Positions 54,691 to 64,000 of a DNA stretch of 64,000 nucleotides are shown here, one piece after another. The position numbers were made by a program, and so were the translations under genes. Source of the DNA: Pseudonocardia petroleophila (GTDB lineage: Bacteria > Actinomycetota > Actinomycetes > Mycobacteriales > Pseudonocardiaceae); assembly GCF_014235185.1 (NCBI RefSeq), contig NZ_CP060131.1, forward strand, positions 813,501-877,500. The letters are read 5' to 3'. Within the stretch, counting starts at the first letter, position 1; each line of letters opens with the position of its first letter. The notes beneath the pieces are model-generated. The model did not search any database and was not told the DNA's origin. It saw only the letters and a list, made by a program, of their open reading frames with translations.

Positions 54691-55161
54691 TCAGTGGACC
54701 TCGACCGGGTCCCCGGGCTCCAGGAACTCGAACCACGCCTCGGCGTCCTCGTAGGCCATCCGGACGCAGCCCGCCGACGGCGTGTGCAGGTTGCCCTCGT
54801 GGAAGGCGATGCCGCCGGGCGCGAAGAACACGGCGAACGGCATCGGCGCCCCGTTGAACTCGGTGCTCTTGTGGTCCTTGTTCTTCCAGTCGACGGTGAA
54901 GCTGCCGCGGGGCGTCTCGCGCCCCTCGCCGCCCGTGCTCACCGGGACCGGGCCGCGGACGATCTCGCCGTCGTCGATGAGCCAGGCCTGCTTCGACGCG
55001 ATGTCGACGCAGGCCCGCGTCGTCACCGAGCACGGGGTCCCGTCGATGATCCCGTCACCCGCCGTCGCGGTCCCGACCACTCCGAACGCGGCCAGACCGG
55101 AGACGACGAGCGCCACCGCCGCCCGCGCCCGGAACGAAACGCCCTTGCTGTGCGCACCCAT
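54691..55161 (-). CDS. L,D-transpeptidase (YkuD domain)
   Basis: This 156-residue exported enzyme forms 3-3 cross-links in peptidoglycan or anchors proteins. The signal peptide covers about residues 1-34 (FRARAAVALVVSGLAAFGVVGTATA). The YkuD domain includes CVDIASKQAWLIDDGEIVRGPVPVSTGG and the catalytic signature HEGNLHTPSAGCVRM with the nucleophilic Cys (about 137). It is the short single-domain type, without the Ig-like domains of mycobacterial LdtMt2. It is divergent from glmU, which supplies UDP-GlcNAc for the same wall. Confidence 0.9.
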   Translation of the reverse strand: MGAHSKGVSFRARAAVALVVSGLAAFGVVGTATAGDGIIDGTPCSVTTRACVDIASKQAWLIDDGEIVRGPVPVSTGGEGRETPRGSFTVDWKNKDHKSTEFNGAPMPFAVFFAPGGIAFHEGNLHTPSAGCVRMAYEDAEAWFEFLEPGDPVEVH

Positions 55162-55399
55162 CCGACGTCCTCACACCCAGTAACCTCGCGGGCCGGTTCG
55201 TCGTGCCGCGCGTCCGCTCGCCCAACGAGCGACGGCGGCCGCTGGTTACTCACCGCAAGAGGTGGTTGACACGGGGTTCCGTGACCTTCCCGGGACGTCC
55301 CGGGGGCCGCGCCGGGCACGACGTAGGATCCCGGGGTACTCCGACCGGTGCCGCCCCCGCGGCCCGGCCGGATCGCCAGTCGACCAGGGAGCCGCTCCC

Positions 55400-56878
55400 A
55401 TGCCCGACCCCCTTCCCCCGGTGACCGCCGCGTCGGCACCCCCCGCCGCGGCGATCGTCCTGGCCGCGGGACGCGGCACCCGGATGCGCTCGTCCACGAC
55501 GAAGGTGCTGCACCCGATCGGCGGGCGCACCCTGCTCGGGCACGCCGTGCACGCCGTCGCCGCGCTGGACCCGGCGCACCTCGTCGTCGTCCTCGGCCAC
55601 GACCGCGAGCAGGTCACCGCGGCCGTCGACGGCCTCGGTTCCGAGCTCGGCCGCACCGTGCACGTCGCCGTGCAGCACCGCCAGCTCGGCACCGGCCACG
55701 CCGTCGCCTGCGGGCTCACCGCGCTGTCCGGCGACGTCACCGGCCCGGTCGTCGTCAGCAGCGGCGACGTGCCGCTGCTCGAGACGCGCACGGTGCACGC
55801 CCTGCTCGCCGAGCACCGGCGCACCGGGGCCGCGGTCACCGTCCTCACCACCGAGCCCGAGGACCCCACCGGCTACGGCCGCGTGCTCCGCGACGCCGAC
55901 GGGTCCGTGTCGGCGATCGTCGAGGACCGCGACGCCACCGCGGCGCAGCGCGCCGTCCGGGAGATCAACTCCGGGGTCTACGCGTTCGACGCGGCCTTCC
56001 TGCGCTCCGGCGTCCCGCGCCTGCAGACCACCAACAGCCAGGGCGAGCTCTACCTCACCGACCTCGTCGCGCTGGCCCGCACCGACCGGGCGCACGTCGG
56101 GGCGCTCGTGTGCACCGACCCGTGGCAGGTCGCCGGCGTCAACGACCGCGTGCAGCTCGCCGCGCTGCGCGCCGAGCTCAACCGGCGGGTGCTGGAGCAC
56201 TGGATGCGCGAGGGCGTGACCGTCGTCGACCCGGCCACCACCTGGGTCGACGTCCAGGTGCAGCTCGCCCCCGACGTCGTCCTGCACCCCGGCACCCAGC
56301 TGCACGGCGTCACCTCGGTGGCGGGCGGGGCGCAGATCGGGCCCGACACCACGCTCACGGCGTGCGAGATCGGGGCGGGCGCGGTCGTGGTCCGCACGCA
56401 CGGCAGCGAGTCGGTGATCGGGGCGGGTGCCTCGGTCGGGCCGTTCGCCTACCTGCGGCCCGGCGCGCGGCTCGGCGAGCGCGGCAAGATCGGCACGTTC
56501 GTCGAGGTGAAGAACTCCGACATCGGGGCGGGCACCAAGGTGCCGCACCTGACCTACGTCGGCGACGCCTCCATCGGCGAGAACAGCAACATCGGAGCCG
56601 GCTCGGTGTTCGTCAACTACGACGGCGTGCGCAAGCAGCGCACCACCGTCGGCTCGCACGTCAAGACCGGCTCGGACAACACGTTCGTCGCCCCCGTGCA
56701 CGTCGGCGACGGGGCCTACACCGGAGCCGGCACCGTCGTCCGCGAGGACGTGCCGCCGGGGGCGCTGGCCGTGTCGGCCGGGTCACAGCGCACCATCGAG
56801 GGGTGGGTCGTGCGCAAGCGGCCCGACACCCCCGCCGCCCAGGCGGCCTACGACGCCCTGGAGGCTGACGCCCGGTGA
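55400..56878 (+). CDS. glmU: bifunctional GlmU: glucosamine-1-P acetyltransferase / GlcNAc-1-P uridyltransferase
   Basis: This 492-residue cytosolic enzyme makes UDP-GlcNAc for peptidoglycan. The N-terminal uridyltransferase (1-240) has [11 protein letters not shown] (nucleotide loop), QLGTGHAV and SSGDVPLL. The C-terminal acetyltransferase is a left-handed beta-helix of hexapeptides ([61 protein letters not shown]) with [17 protein letters not shown] near the active site. ATG at 55400 gives an N terminus like mycobacterial GlmU. A TAGGAT at 55324 may be its -10. Its TGA overlaps the prs GTG by four bases, a conserved pairing. Confidence 0.97.
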   Translation: MPDPLPPVTAASAPPAAAIVLAAGRGTRMRSSTTKVLHPIGGRTLLGHAVHAVAALDPAHLVVVLGHDREQVTAAVDGLGSELGRTVHVAVQHRQLGTGHAVACGLTALSGDVTGPVVVSSGDVPLLETRTVHALLAEHRRTGAAVTVLTTEPEDPTGYGRVLRDADGSVSAIVEDRDATAAQRAVREINSGVYAFDAAFLRSGVPRLQTTNSQGELYLTDLVALARTDRAHVGALVCTDPWQVAGVNDRVQLAALRAELNRRVLEHWMREGVTVVDPATTWVDVQVQLAPDVVLHPGTQLHGVTSVAGGAQIGPDTTLTACEIGAGAVVVRTHGSESVIGAGASVGPFAYLRPGARLGERGKIGTFVEVKNSDIGAGTKVPHLTYVGDASIGENSNIGAGSVFVNYDGVRKQRTTVGSHVKTGSDNTFVAPVHVGDGAYTGAGTVVREDVPPGALAVSAGSQRTIEGWVVRKRPDTPAAQAAYDALEADAR

Positions 56879-57855
56879 GTGCCATGACCGCCACCCCGAA
56901 GAAGAACCTCATGCTCTTCTCCGGGCGCGCCCACCCGGAGCTGGCCGAGCAGGTCTCCAAGCACCTCGACGTGACGATCACGCCGCAGTCGGCCTACTCC
57001 TTCGCCAACGGCGAGATCTTCGTCCGGTTCGAGGAGTCGGTCCGCGGCTGCGACGCGTTCGTGCTGCAGAGCCACTCCGCGCCGATCAACGACCAGATCA
57101 TGGAGCACCTGGTCATGGTCGACGCGCTCAAGCGCGCCTCGGCGAAGCGGATCACCGTCGTCATGCCGTTCTGGGGCTACGCGCGCCAGGACAAGAAGCA
57201 CCGCGGGCGCGAGCCCATCTCCGCGCGCCTGATCGCCGACATGTTCCTCGTCGCCGGGGCCGACCGGATCATGACCGTCGACCTGCACACCGCGCAGATC
57301 CAGGGCTTCTTCGACGGCCCGGTCGACCACCTCTTCGCGCTGCCCGTGCTCGCCGAGTACATCAAGCGCACCTACGCCGACCGCGAGCTCGCCGTCGTCT
57401 CCCCCGACTCCGGCCGCGTCCGGCTGGCCGAGCGCTGGGCGGAGACCCTCGGCGGCACCCCGCTGGCGTTCATCCACAAGACGCGCGACCCGCGCAAGCC
57501 GAACGAGGCCGTCGCGAACCGGGTCGTGGGCGACATCGACGGCCGCACCTGCGTCGTCATCGACGACATGATCGACACCGGCGGCACGGTGGCCAAGGCG
57601 GTCGAGGCGCTGCTCGCCCAGGGCGCCCGCGACGTGATCGTGGCGGCCACCCACGGCGTGCTGTCCGGCCCCGCCACCGAGCGCCTGTCCACCTGCGGCG
57701 CGCGCGAGGTGGTCTTCACCGACACCCTGCCGATCCCGGACGAGAAGCGCTTCCCGGCGATGACCGTGCTGTCCATCGCGCCGCTGCTGGCCCAGGCGAT
57801 CCACCAGGTGTTCGACGACGGCTCGGTCACCAGCCTGTTCGACGGCAACGCCTGA
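56875..57855 (+). CDS. prs: ribose-phosphate pyrophosphokinase
   Basis: This 326-residue enzyme makes phosphoribosyl pyrophosphate from ribose-5-phosphate and ATP for nucleotides, His, Trp and arabinan precursors. Visible motifs are [53 protein letters not shown], the metal site [11 protein letters not shown], and the PRPP loop [16 protein letters not shown]. Length is standard. The GTG at 56875 overlaps the glmU stop (GTGA). An in-frame ATG three codons later is possible. Confidence 0.97.
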   Translation: MSAMTATPKKNLMLFSGRAHPELAEQVSKHLDVTITPQSAYSFANGEIFVRFEESVRGCDAFVLQSHSAPINDQIMEHLVMVDALKRASAKRITVVMPFWGYARQDKKHRGREPISARLIADMFLVAGADRIMTVDLHTAQIQGFFDGPVDHLFALPVLAEYIKRTYADRELAVVSPDSGRVRLAERWAETLGGTPLAFIHKTRDPRKPNEAVANRVVGDIDGRTCVVIDDMIDTGGTVAKAVEALLAQGARDVIVAATHGVLSGPATERLSTCGAREVVFTDTLPIPDEKRFPAMTVLSIAPLLAQAIHQVFDDGSVTSLFDGNA

Positions 57856-58014
57856 CCCGCGCGCCGGCGCCGCGGCGCCCGGGCGTATCGTTGCCCGCAG
57901 TTCCGCGGCGAGGGCGGGTGCACTTCTAGCCCGCCGTGATCGACGCAGGCCCGGTCCTTCCGGTCAGCCTCGCCGCGCGTCCGCATCGTGAAACGCAGAT
58001 CGAGGAGTACCACC

Positions 58015-58707
58015 GTGGCCGAGGCCCGTATCGACGCCGAGACCCGCACGGAGTTCGGCAAGGGCGCTGCCCGCCGCACCCGTCGCGCGGGCAAGATCCC
58101 CGCCGTGCTCTACGGGCACGGCACCGACCCGCAGCACCTCTCGCTCCCCGAGCTGGAGTTCAAGCGGATCGTCCGCGAGCAGGGACGCAACGCCGTCGTC
58201 ACGATCAACGTGGGCGGCACCCCGCAGCTCGCGCTGACCAAGACGGTCGTGCAGCACCCGATCCGTCCCTACATCGAGCACGTCGACCTGCTGGTCATCC
58301 GCCGCGGCGAGAAGGTCGTCGTCGACGTCCAGGTCATCGTCACCGGCACCGCGGCCCCCGGCACCCTGGTCACCCAGGAGCTCGGCTCGCTCGAGGTCGA
58401 GGCCGACGTCTCGTCCATCCCCGAGAACGTCGAGGTCTCCGTCGACGGCCTGCCGATCGGCACGCAGATCTTGGCCGGCTCGCTGACGATGCCCGCCAAC
58501 ACCGACCTCCGCACCGACCCGGAGGCGCTGGTCGTGAACGTCAACGCCGCGCCGACCGAGGAGGACCTGGAGGCCGAGATCGACACCGAGGGTGCCGGGG
58601 TCGTCGAGGACGCGCCGGAGACCGAGGAGGACGAGGCCACCGACGCCGACTCCGCCGAGTCGTCGGACGAGAAGTCCGAGGGCGACTCGGACTCCGCGGA
58701 GAGCTGA
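58015..58707 (+). CDS. rplY: 50S ribosomal protein L25 / general stress protein Ctc
   Basis: This 230-residue L25 of the long (TL5/Ctc) type binds 5S rRNA. The N-terminal L25 domain is [26 protein letters not shown] and [13 protein letters not shown]. The C-terminal beta domain is [31 protein letters not shown]. An acidic Glu/Asp/Ser-rich tail of about 40 residues ends the protein. The GTG at 58015 follows GAGGAG. Gene order prs-rplY-pth is that of mycobacteria, but the lpqT gene found between them there is missing. Two bases separate it from pth. Confidence 0.95.
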   Translation: MAEARIDAETRTEFGKGAARRTRRAGKIPAVLYGHGTDPQHLSLPELEFKRIVREQGRNAVVTINVGGTPQLALTKTVVQHPIRPYIEHVDLLVIRRGEKVVVDVQVIVTGTAAPGTLVTQELGSLEVEADVSSIPENVEVSVDGLPIGTQILAGSLTMPANTDLRTDPEALVVNVNAAPTEEDLEAEIDTEGAGVVEDAPETEEDEATDADSAESSDEKSEGDSDSAES

Positions 58708-58709
58708 CC

Positions 58710-59309
58710 GTGGAGCGGGGCTCTGCAGCGCCGGGCCCCGCCCTGGTGGTCGGGCTCGGCAACCCCGGGCCGGACTACGCCGAGACCCGGCACAACGTCG
58801 GCTTCCGCGTCGTCGACCTCCTGGCGACGCGGGCCGGCGGGGGCCGGTTCTCCAAGCACCGCAGCAACGCCGACGTGCTGGAGGGCCGGCTCGCCGGGCG
58901 GCGGGTCGTGCTGGCCAAGCCGCGCACGTACATGAACGTGAGCGGCGGGCCGGTCGCGAACCTCGCGAAGTACTTCTCCGTGCCCGTCGCCGACATCGTC
59001 GTCGTGCACGACGAGCTCGACCTCGGCTTCGGCGTCGTCCGCCTCAAGCGCGGCGGCGGCGAGGGCGGGCACAACGGGCTGCGCTCGATCACGTCGTCGA
59101 TCGGCACGCGCGACTACCTGCGCGTCCGGTTCGGGATCGGCCGCCCGCCGGGGCGCCAGGACCCGGCCGACTACGTGCTCAAGCGGTTCTCCGGGGCGGA
59201 GGCCAAGGAGCTGGGGTTCGCGGTCGACCTGGCCGCCGACGCCGCCGAGGCCCTGCTGCTCGACGGCCTGGAGCCGGCGCAGAACCGCTTCCACGCCCTC
59301 TCGGGCTAG
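58710..59309 (+). CDS. pth: peptidyl-tRNA hydrolase
   Basis: This 199-residue enzyme recycles peptidyl-tRNA dropped from ribosomes. Motifs are [24 protein letters not shown] (catalytic His in RHNVG), [25 protein letters not shown] (Asp) and [13 protein letters not shown]. The GTG at 58710 comes two bases after the rplY stop, so the pair is co-transcribed. Its TAG stop lies in a CTAG tetramer that is also the stop of the convergent acyl-AMP ligase gene. Confidence 0.96.
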   Translation: MERGSAAPGPALVVGLGNPGPDYAETRHNVGFRVVDLLATRAGGGRFSKHRSNADVLEGRLAGRRVVLAKPRTYMNVSGGPVANLAKYFSVPVADIVVVHDELDLGFGVVRLKRGGGEGGHNGLRSITSSIGTRDYLRVRFGIGRPPGRQDPADYVLKRFSGAEAKELGFAVDLAADAAEALLLDGLEPAQNRFHALSG

Positions 59310-60952
59310 ACGCGGGCGCGGAGCAGGTCGCCGGTGGCGGCCCGGCGGAGCTTGCCGGACGGGGTCTTGGGCAGGCTGCCCGGCCCGAGCACCACGACGT
59401 CGGCCGGCCGCACCCCCACCGCGGACACGACCCGCGTGGTGACGTCCTTGCGGATCACCTTCTCCGCCTCCGGGTCGCCGGCCCGCCGCGACTCGACGGC
59501 CACCGTGAACGACTCGCGGTGCCGCCCGCCGTCGCCGCCCGCGAACATCCGGACGGCCACGACGTTGCCCGCGCGCACGTCCCCGGCCTCGGCCGCCGCC
59601 CGCTCGATGTCGGTCGGGTAGATGTTGCGGCCGCCCATGATGATCACGTCCTTGCGGCGCCCGCAGACGACGACCTGACCGTCGGCGAGGTAGCCCTCGT
59701 CGCCGGTGTCGAGCCAGCCGTCGGCGTCCTGCGTGGCGAGCGGGCCGTCGACGGTGAGGTAGCCCGGCGTCACCGACTCCCCGCGCAGGTGGATCATCCC
59801 GACCTCGCGCTCGCCGCGCACCGCGCCGTCGTCGCCGACGATCCGCACCTCGATGTCGGGCAGCGGCGGACCGAGCTTCGGGAAGCGGCGGGTCGGGCCG
59901 TAGGTCGCCGGGGCGGCCCGGCGGTGGGCCTCCAGCTGGTCGGCGTCGACGTGGTCGACCTGCAGCCCCGTGTCGATCGGGGCGAACGAGACCCCGAGCG
60001 CCGTCTCGGCCATGCCGTAGGCGGCGAGGACGGCGTCGGGCCGCAGCCCGAACCGCGCCCCGGCGGCGACGAACGCGTCGACGGCGTCCGGGTCGATCGG
60101 CTCCGCACCGTTGAGCGCGATGCGCAGCGACGACAGGTCGAGCGGGCCGTCGGCGCGGGCGAGCTGGCGGGCCAGCACGGCGTAGGCGAAGTTCGGGGCC
60201 GCGGTGACGGTGCCGCCGTACTTCGAGATCAGCTCGGCCCACAGCAGCGGGCGGGTCAGGAAGTCGACGGGCGTGACGGTGACGAGGTCCAGCCCGGTGG
60301 CCATCGGGATCGTCAGGAACCCGACCATCCCCATGTCGTGGAACAGCGGCAGCCACGACACCATGACGTCGCGCTCGACGTCGAGCGCGGACGCGGTGAC
60401 CATCCCGGTGATGTTGGCGTGGAGGTTGCCGTGGGTGATGCGCACGGCCTTGGGCTCCGCGGTGGACCCGCTGGTCAGCTGCAGCAGCGCGGTGTCGGAC
60501 TCCCCGGCGACCTCGGCGTCGGGGGTGAGGGGGTCGCCGTCGAGCTCGTCGATCGTGCGGAAGGCGATCCCGCGCTCGGTGAGGACGGGCGCGAGCGCGT
60601 CGAAGGGCGCGCCGAGCAGCACCAGCTCCGCGCCGATCATGCCCAGCACGGTGACGGTGTCCTCGGCCCACGCGGCCAGGTCGGTGCGGGCGGTGGGCTG
60701 GTGCAGCATCGTCACGCTGCCCCCGCACAGCCACACGGCCTGCGCCGCCGGCGCGATCGCGGCGGGCTCCCCGGCGAGCACCCCCACCGCGGTGCCGGGC
60801 GCGACGTCGGCCCGCAGCGCCCCGGCGATCCGCCGGGCCCGCTCGTGCACCTCCGGCCAGGTGCGGCGGACGGGCTCCTTCGGCTCCCCGGTGGTCATCG
60901 CACGGGAGGAGCCGACGGCGGACTCCAGCAGCATCGCCAGGAACCGGGACAT
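59306..60952 (-). CDS. fatty acyl-AMP ligase / acyl-CoA synthetase (FadD-like, Pks16 type)
   Basis: This 548-residue adenylate-forming enzyme has the core motifs [21 protein letters not shown] (P-loop A3), [15 protein letters not shown] (typical of FAAL-type enzymes), [22 protein letters not shown], and [11 protein letters not shown] with [23 protein letters not shown]. Lys in [11 protein letters not shown] is the C-terminal catalytic lysine. The FHDMG and NGAEP motifs point to the fatty-acyl-AMP ligase class that feeds polyketide synthases. Position next to pth and rplY matches M. tuberculosis pks16 (Rv1013). It overlaps pth by four bases, tail to tail. Confidence 0.9.
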   Translation of the reverse strand: MSRFLAMLLESAVGSSRAMTTGEPKEPVRRTWPEVHERARRIAGALRADVAPGTAVGVLAGEPAAIAPAAQAVWLCGGSVTMLHQPTARTDLAAWAEDTVTVLGMIGAELVLLGAPFDALAPVLTERGIAFRTIDELDGDPLTPDAEVAGESDTALLQLTSGSTAEPKAVRITHGNLHANITGMVTASALDVERDVMVSWLPLFHDMGMVGFLTIPMATGLDLVTVTPVDFLTRPLLWAELISKYGGTVTAAPNFAYAVLARQLARADGPLDLSSLRIALNGAEPIDPDAVDAFVAAGARFGLRPDAVLAAYGMAETALGVSFAPIDTGLQVDHVDADQLEAHRRAAPATYGPTRRFPKLGPPLPDIEVRIVGDDGAVRGEREVGMIHLRGESVTPGYLTVDGPLATQDADGWLDTGDEGYLADGQVVVCGRRKDVIIMGGRNIYPTDIERAAAEAGDVRAGNVVAVRMFAGGDGGRHRESFTVAVESRRAGDPEAEKVIRKDVTTRVVSAVGVRPADVVVLGPGSLPKTPSGKLRRAATGDLLRARV

Positions 60953-61028
60953 ACCGGGAGCCTACGTGTTCCGGGCCCGGCCGGTGATCCGTAGGACCAC
61001 GGGCGGGGGGCCACTACCATCGGGGCCC

Positions 61029-62414
61029 GTGTCCGATGCCACGCTGCCGCCCTCCCCCGTCACCGCCGCCGTCGAGGCCGCCCTGCCCGGCGCCCGGGCC
61101 GACCTGGAGCGGCTCGTGCGCATCCCGAGCATCTGGGCCGATCCCGCCCGCGCCGACGACACCCGGCGCAGCGCCGACGCCGTCGCCGAGCTGGCGCGGG
61201 CGGCCGGGGCCGCCGACGTGTCGGTGGTCGCGGCCGAGGGCGGCGCGCCCGCCGTCCTCGCCCACTGGCCCGCCCCCGAAGGGGCGCCGACCGTCCTGCT
61301 CTACGCCCACCACGACGTCCAGCCCACCGGCGGCGACGACGAGTGGACGAGCCCGCCGTTCGAGCCGACCGAGCGGGCGGGCCGCCTCTACGGGCGCGGC
61401 GCCGCCGACGACAAGGCCGGCGTGATGACCCACCTCGCGGTCCTGCGCGCCTACGACGGGCGCCCGCCGGTCGGCGTCACGCTGTTCGTCGAGGGCGAGG
61501 AGGAGTCCGGCTCCCCGACGCTGCCCGCGCTGCTGCGCGAGCACCACGAGGCGCTGGCCTGCGACGTGATCGTCATCGCCGACGCGGGCAACCCCGCCGT
61601 CGACGTCCCGGCGCTGACGACGAGCCTGCGCGGGCTCGTCGACGTGGTCGTCGAGGTCTCGATGCTGGAGCGGCCCGTGCACTCCGGGGTCTACGGCGGC
61701 CCGGTCGGCGACGCCCTCACCGCGCTGTGCCGCACGCTCGCCAGCCTGCACGACGAGAACGGCGAGGTCGCGGTCCCCGGGCTGGTGCACGGCACGTCGC
61801 AGGCCCCGGAGTTCGACGAGGCCACGTTCCGCTCCGACGTCGGGCTGCTCGACGGCGTCGAGCTCATCGGGTGCGGCACGATCCCGGAGCGCTCGTGGAA
61901 CAAGCCCGCCGCCGCGGTGCTGGGCATCGATGCGCCGGGCGTCGACGACTCGTCCAACGTCCTGCTCCCCCGCGCCCGCGCCGCGGTGAGCCTGCGCCTG
62001 GCCCCCGGCGACGACGCCACCAAGGCCCGCGACGCGCTCACCGAGCACCTGCGCGCGCACGTCCCGTGGGGCGCGCGCGTCGACATCCGCCCGCACCACG
62101 GCACCGCGGAGCCGTTCAGCATCGAGGCCACCGGCACCGCCTACGACGCCGCGCGCCGCAGCTACGCCCACGCCTTCGGCAACGCGGCCGTCGAGACCGG
62201 CATCGGCGGCTCGATCCCGTTCATCGCGGAGTTCGCGCGCACCTTCCCCGGCGCGGCGGTGCTGGTCACCGGCGTCGGCGACCCGGCCAGCCGCTGGCAC
62301 GGCATCGACGAGAGCCTGGATCTGGGCATGTTCGGCCGTGGCGTCCTCGCCGAGGCGCTGCTGCTCGCCGATCTCGCCGGGATCGATCAGGGCGGGATTC
62401 AGGTCGCCGACTGA
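61029..62414 (+). CDS. M20-family metallopeptidase (dipeptidase)
   Basis: This 461-residue cytosolic zinc peptidase has metal-binding and catalytic residues visible in LLYAHHDVQP (first His and the catalytic Asp), GRGAADDKAGVM (bridging Asp), FVEGEEESGSP (catalytic Glu, metal Glu) and IVIADAGNPA. The lid/dimer domain begins near SLRGLVDVVVEVSMLERPVHSGVYGGPVGDAL, a wording specific to the dipeptidase/carnosinase branch. The final His lies near WHGIDESLDLGMF. The GTG at 61029 has TACCAT eight bases before it, indicating a leaderless transcript. Confidence 0.92.
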   Translation: MSDATLPPSPVTAAVEAALPGARADLERLVRIPSIWADPARADDTRRSADAVAELARAAGAADVSVVAAEGGAPAVLAHWPAPEGAPTVLLYAHHDVQPTGGDDEWTSPPFEPTERAGRLYGRGAADDKAGVMTHLAVLRAYDGRPPVGVTLFVEGEEESGSPTLPALLREHHEALACDVIVIADAGNPAVDVPALTTSLRGLVDVVVEVSMLERPVHSGVYGGPVGDALTALCRTLASLHDENGEVAVPGLVHGTSQAPEFDEATFRSDVGLLDGVELIGCGTIPERSWNKPAAAVLGIDAPGVDDSSNVLLPRARAAVSLRLAPGDDATKARDALTEHLRAHVPWGARVDIRPHHGTAEPFSIEATGTAYDAARRSYAHAFGNAAVETGIGGSIPFIAEFARTFPGAAVLVTGVGDPASRWHGIDESLDLGMFGRGVLAEALLLADLAGIDQGGIQVAD

Positions 62415-62439
62415 CCGCAGGCGGGTCCACTCTGGTCCG

Positions 62440-63390
62440 GTGATCCACGCACGCGGGCTCGCCCGCACGTTCAAGACCCGGCGCGGACCGGTGGAAGCGG
62501 TGTCCGGCGTCGACATCGACGTCGAGCGCGGGGAGCTGGTCGGCTTCCTCGGCCCCAACGGCGCGGGCAAGTCCACGACGCTCCGGATGCTCACCACCCT
62601 GATCGACCCGACGGCGGGCACCGCCACCGTCGCCGGGCACGACCTGCTCACCGAGCCGGTCGAGGTCCGCCGCAGGATCGGCTACGTCGGCCAGAACGGC
62701 GGTGCGGGCCCGGACTGCCCGGTCGGCGAGGAGCTGGTCCTGCAGGGCCGCTTCTACGGCCTCACCGCGGCCGAGTCGGCGAAGCGGGCGGGCGAGCTGA
62801 TCGGCGACCTCGACCTCACCGGCCTCGACGACCGGATCGTCGGCACCCTGTCCGGCGGGCAGCGCAGGCGCCTCGACATCGCGATGGGCCTCATGCACCT
62901 CCCGGCGCTGCTGTTCCTCGACGAGCCGTCCACCGGGCTCGACCCGCAGAGCCGCGCCAACCTGTGGGGCCACATCAGGGGCCTGCACGCCGAGCGCGGC
63001 ACCACGCTGTTCCTCACCACGCACTACCTCGACGAGGCCGACGCCCTGTGCGACCGGATCCTCGTCATCGACCAGGGCCGGATCGTCGCCGAGGGCACCC
63101 CCGACGCGCTCAAGCGCCGCGTGTCCGGCGACCTCGTCGTCGTCGACTCCACCGACCCCGCCCGCACCGCCGACCTCGCCGGGCGGATCGGCTCGGAGGT
63201 CGCGGTCGAGGGCACGGTGGTGCGGTTCCGCGTCGAGGACGGCGCGCGCGTGCTGCCCGCCGTCCTGCGCGAGCTCGACGCGGCCGGCATCGCGATGACC
63301 GCGGTCGAGGTCCGCCGCCCCAGCCTCGACGACGTCTTCCTCACCCTCACCGGCCGCTCGCTCCGCGAGGACGCGGAGGTGCCGGCATGA
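62440..63390 (+). CDS. ABC transporter ATP-binding protein (DrrA family)
   Basis: This 316-residue ATPase subunit of an ABC-2 exporter has Walker A FLGPNGAGKSTTLRM, Q-loop YVGQNGG, signature TLSGGQRRRLDIAMGL, Walker B LLFLDEPSTGLDP and the switch LTTHYLDEAD. The last 90 residues (VVVDSTDPARTADLA..., RRPSLDDVFLTLTG) are the C-terminal extension of the daunorubicin/oleandomycin-resistance group. It powers export of a drug, lipid or polysaccharide; which one is unknown. The GTG at 62440 follows the peptidase by 25 bp. The TGA overlaps the permease ATG (ATGA). Confidence 0.92.
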   Translation: MIHARGLARTFKTRRGPVEAVSGVDIDVERGELVGFLGPNGAGKSTTLRMLTTLIDPTAGTATVAGHDLLTEPVEVRRRIGYVGQNGGAGPDCPVGEELVLQGRFYGLTAAESAKRAGELIGDLDLTGLDDRIVGTLSGGQRRRLDIAMGLMHLPALLFLDEPSTGLDPQSRANLWGHIRGLHAERGTTLFLTTHYLDEADALCDRILVIDQGRIVAEGTPDALKRRVSGDLVVVDSTDPARTADLAGRIGSEVAVEGTVVRFRVEDGARVLPAVLRELDAAGIAMTAVEVRRPSLDDVFLTLTGRSLREDAEVPA

Positions 63391-64000
63391 GCGTCGCCAC
63401 CGACACCTGGCTGATCTTCCGGCGCTCGATGAAGCAGTCGCTGCGCAACCCGTTCTGGGTCGTCATCGGGATCGTGCAGCCCTTCCTCTACCTCGCGCTG
63501 TTCGGGCCGCTGCTCATCCCGATCGTGCAGAGCACCCCCGGCTTCCCGCCCGGCGACGCCTGGCAGGTGCTCGTGCCCGCGCTGCTCATCCAGCTCGGCC
63601 TGTTCGGCGGGCTGTTCGTCGGCTTCTCGATCCTCACCGAGTTCAAGGCGGGGGTCGTCGAGCGGATGCAGGTGACGCCGGTCAGCCGCGTCGCGCTGCT
63701 GCTGGGCCGCGCGCTCAAGGAGACCGCGGTGCTCCTGACGCAGGGCGTCCTGCTGACGGTCATGGCGATCCCGTTCGGCCTGCGCGCGCCGATCGGCGGC
63801 GTGGTCGTCGGGCTGGCGCTCGTCGCGGTGCTCGGGTTCGCCGCGTCCTGCGCCTCCTACGCGCTCGCGCTGCGCGTCAAGAGCGAGGACGCGTTCGTGC
63901 CGATCGTGCAGTCGGTGTTCCTGCCGCTGCTGCTGCTCTCGGGCATCCTGCTGCCGATGACGATCGCCCCGGCGTGGCTGTTCGCGCTGTCGCGGGCCAA
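63387..64000 (+). CDS. ABC-2 type permease (DrrB-like), partial at window end
   Basis: The first 204 codons of the exporter's membrane subunit are present; the gene runs off the window. It starts MSVATDTWLIFRRSMKQSLRNPFW. Helices are visible at VVIGIVQPFLYLALFGPLLI, ALLIQLGLFGGLFVGFSI, GGVVVGLALVAVLGFAASCASYALAL and VQSVFLPLLLLSGILLPM. The ERMQVTPVSRVALLLGRALKE loop and LLLLSGILLPM are signatures of the DrrB/NodJ ABC-2 family. ATG overlaps the ATPase stop by four bases, so the two are made together. Confidence 0.9.
   Translation, partial: MSVATDTWLIFRRSMKQSLRNPFWVVIGIVQPFLYLALFGPLLIPIVQSTPGFPPGDAWQVLVPALLIQLGLFGGLFVGFSILTEFKAGVVERMQVTPVSRVALLLGRALKETAVLLTQGVLLTVMAIPFGLRAPIGGVVVGLALVAVLGFAASCASYALALRVKSEDAFVPIVQSVFLPLLLLSGILLPMTIAPAWLFALSRA

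Overview
The window is very GC-rich DNA from a high-GC Gram-positive actinobacterium, most likely a member of the Pseudonocardiaceae (Pseudonocardia-like). This rests on codon use, a mycothiol-dependent isomerase family gene, an F420/PPOX-type protein, an ephD-type fusion, actinobacterial sigma-factor families, and gene order that matches two Mycobacterium tuberculosis neighbourhoods: greA-metB-cbs (Rv1077-Rv1080c) and pks16-pth-rplY-prsA-glmU ... mfd-mazG-lpqU-eno-divIC-DUF501-ppx (Rv1013-Rv1026). The assignment is from memory of gene order and families; no database search was run.

Layout. 0-13 kb: greA facing ilvA; a sigG-like ECF factor; a minus-strand run of a metal-dependent hydrolase, a PDR/VanB-type iron-sulfur oxidoreductase, ephD and metB, with a perfect 26-bp palindrome in front of it; cbs (reverse transsulfuration with metB); a sigD-like factor converging on and overlapping an ECF42-type factor with its YCII/DGPF partner; and a PPOX protein. 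13-25.5 kb, accessory metabolism: thiolase, BI-1 membrane protein, alpha/beta hydrolase, a TetR-acyl-CoA dehydrogenase divergent pair, two tandem paralogous membrane proteins (one with an excalibur-like tail), a serine hydrolase, an AraC regulator with a P450, a maleylpyruvate-isomerase-family gene broken by an in-frame TAG, a VOC protein and an odd short tRNA with anticodon UAA. 25.6-43.9 kb, conserved block: ndh, udgB, ppx, an AidB-like dehydrogenase, DUF501, ftsB/divIC, eno, a TPR protein, efeUOB iron uptake, lpqU-like transglycosylase, mazG, a SurA-like lipoprotein, an RDD protein with a minisatellite, and mfd. Three intergenic gaps in this block carry a 22-bp-period repeat. 44-54.5 kb: tricorn-like protease, PQQ-type sugar dehydrogenase, DUF4394, DUF2277, a DUF559-like nuclease gene bracketed by two inverted copies of a 63-64 bp palindromic element, sugar epimerase plus PIG-L deacetylase, fatty-acid desaturase, tRNA-Gln, OsmC. 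54.7-64 kb: L,D-transpeptidase, glmU-prs, rplY-pth, a fatty-acyl-AMP ligase, an M20 peptidase and a DrrAB-type ABC exporter cut by the window end.

How it works together. Housekeeping functions dominate: transcription fidelity and repair (greA, mfd, udgB), cell-wall supply and remodelling (glmU, L,D-transpeptidase, transglycosylase, ftsB), nucleotide and phosphate metabolism (prs, mazG, ppx), translation (rplY, pth, two tRNAs) and sulfur amino acids (cbs, metB). Among these sit small accessory lipid/xenobiotic oxidation units with their own regulators. Many genes have a TANNNT hexamer only 6-8 nt before the start codon, a pattern typical of leaderless actinobacterial mRNAs, which guided several start choices.

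The observations most worth following are the 22-bp intergenic repeat family, the paired palindromic elements around the nuclease gene, the short-variable-loop UAA tRNA, the 26-bp operator palindrome and the tandem membrane-protein paralogues. No prophage, integrase, insertion sequence, CRISPR array or replication origin was seen.
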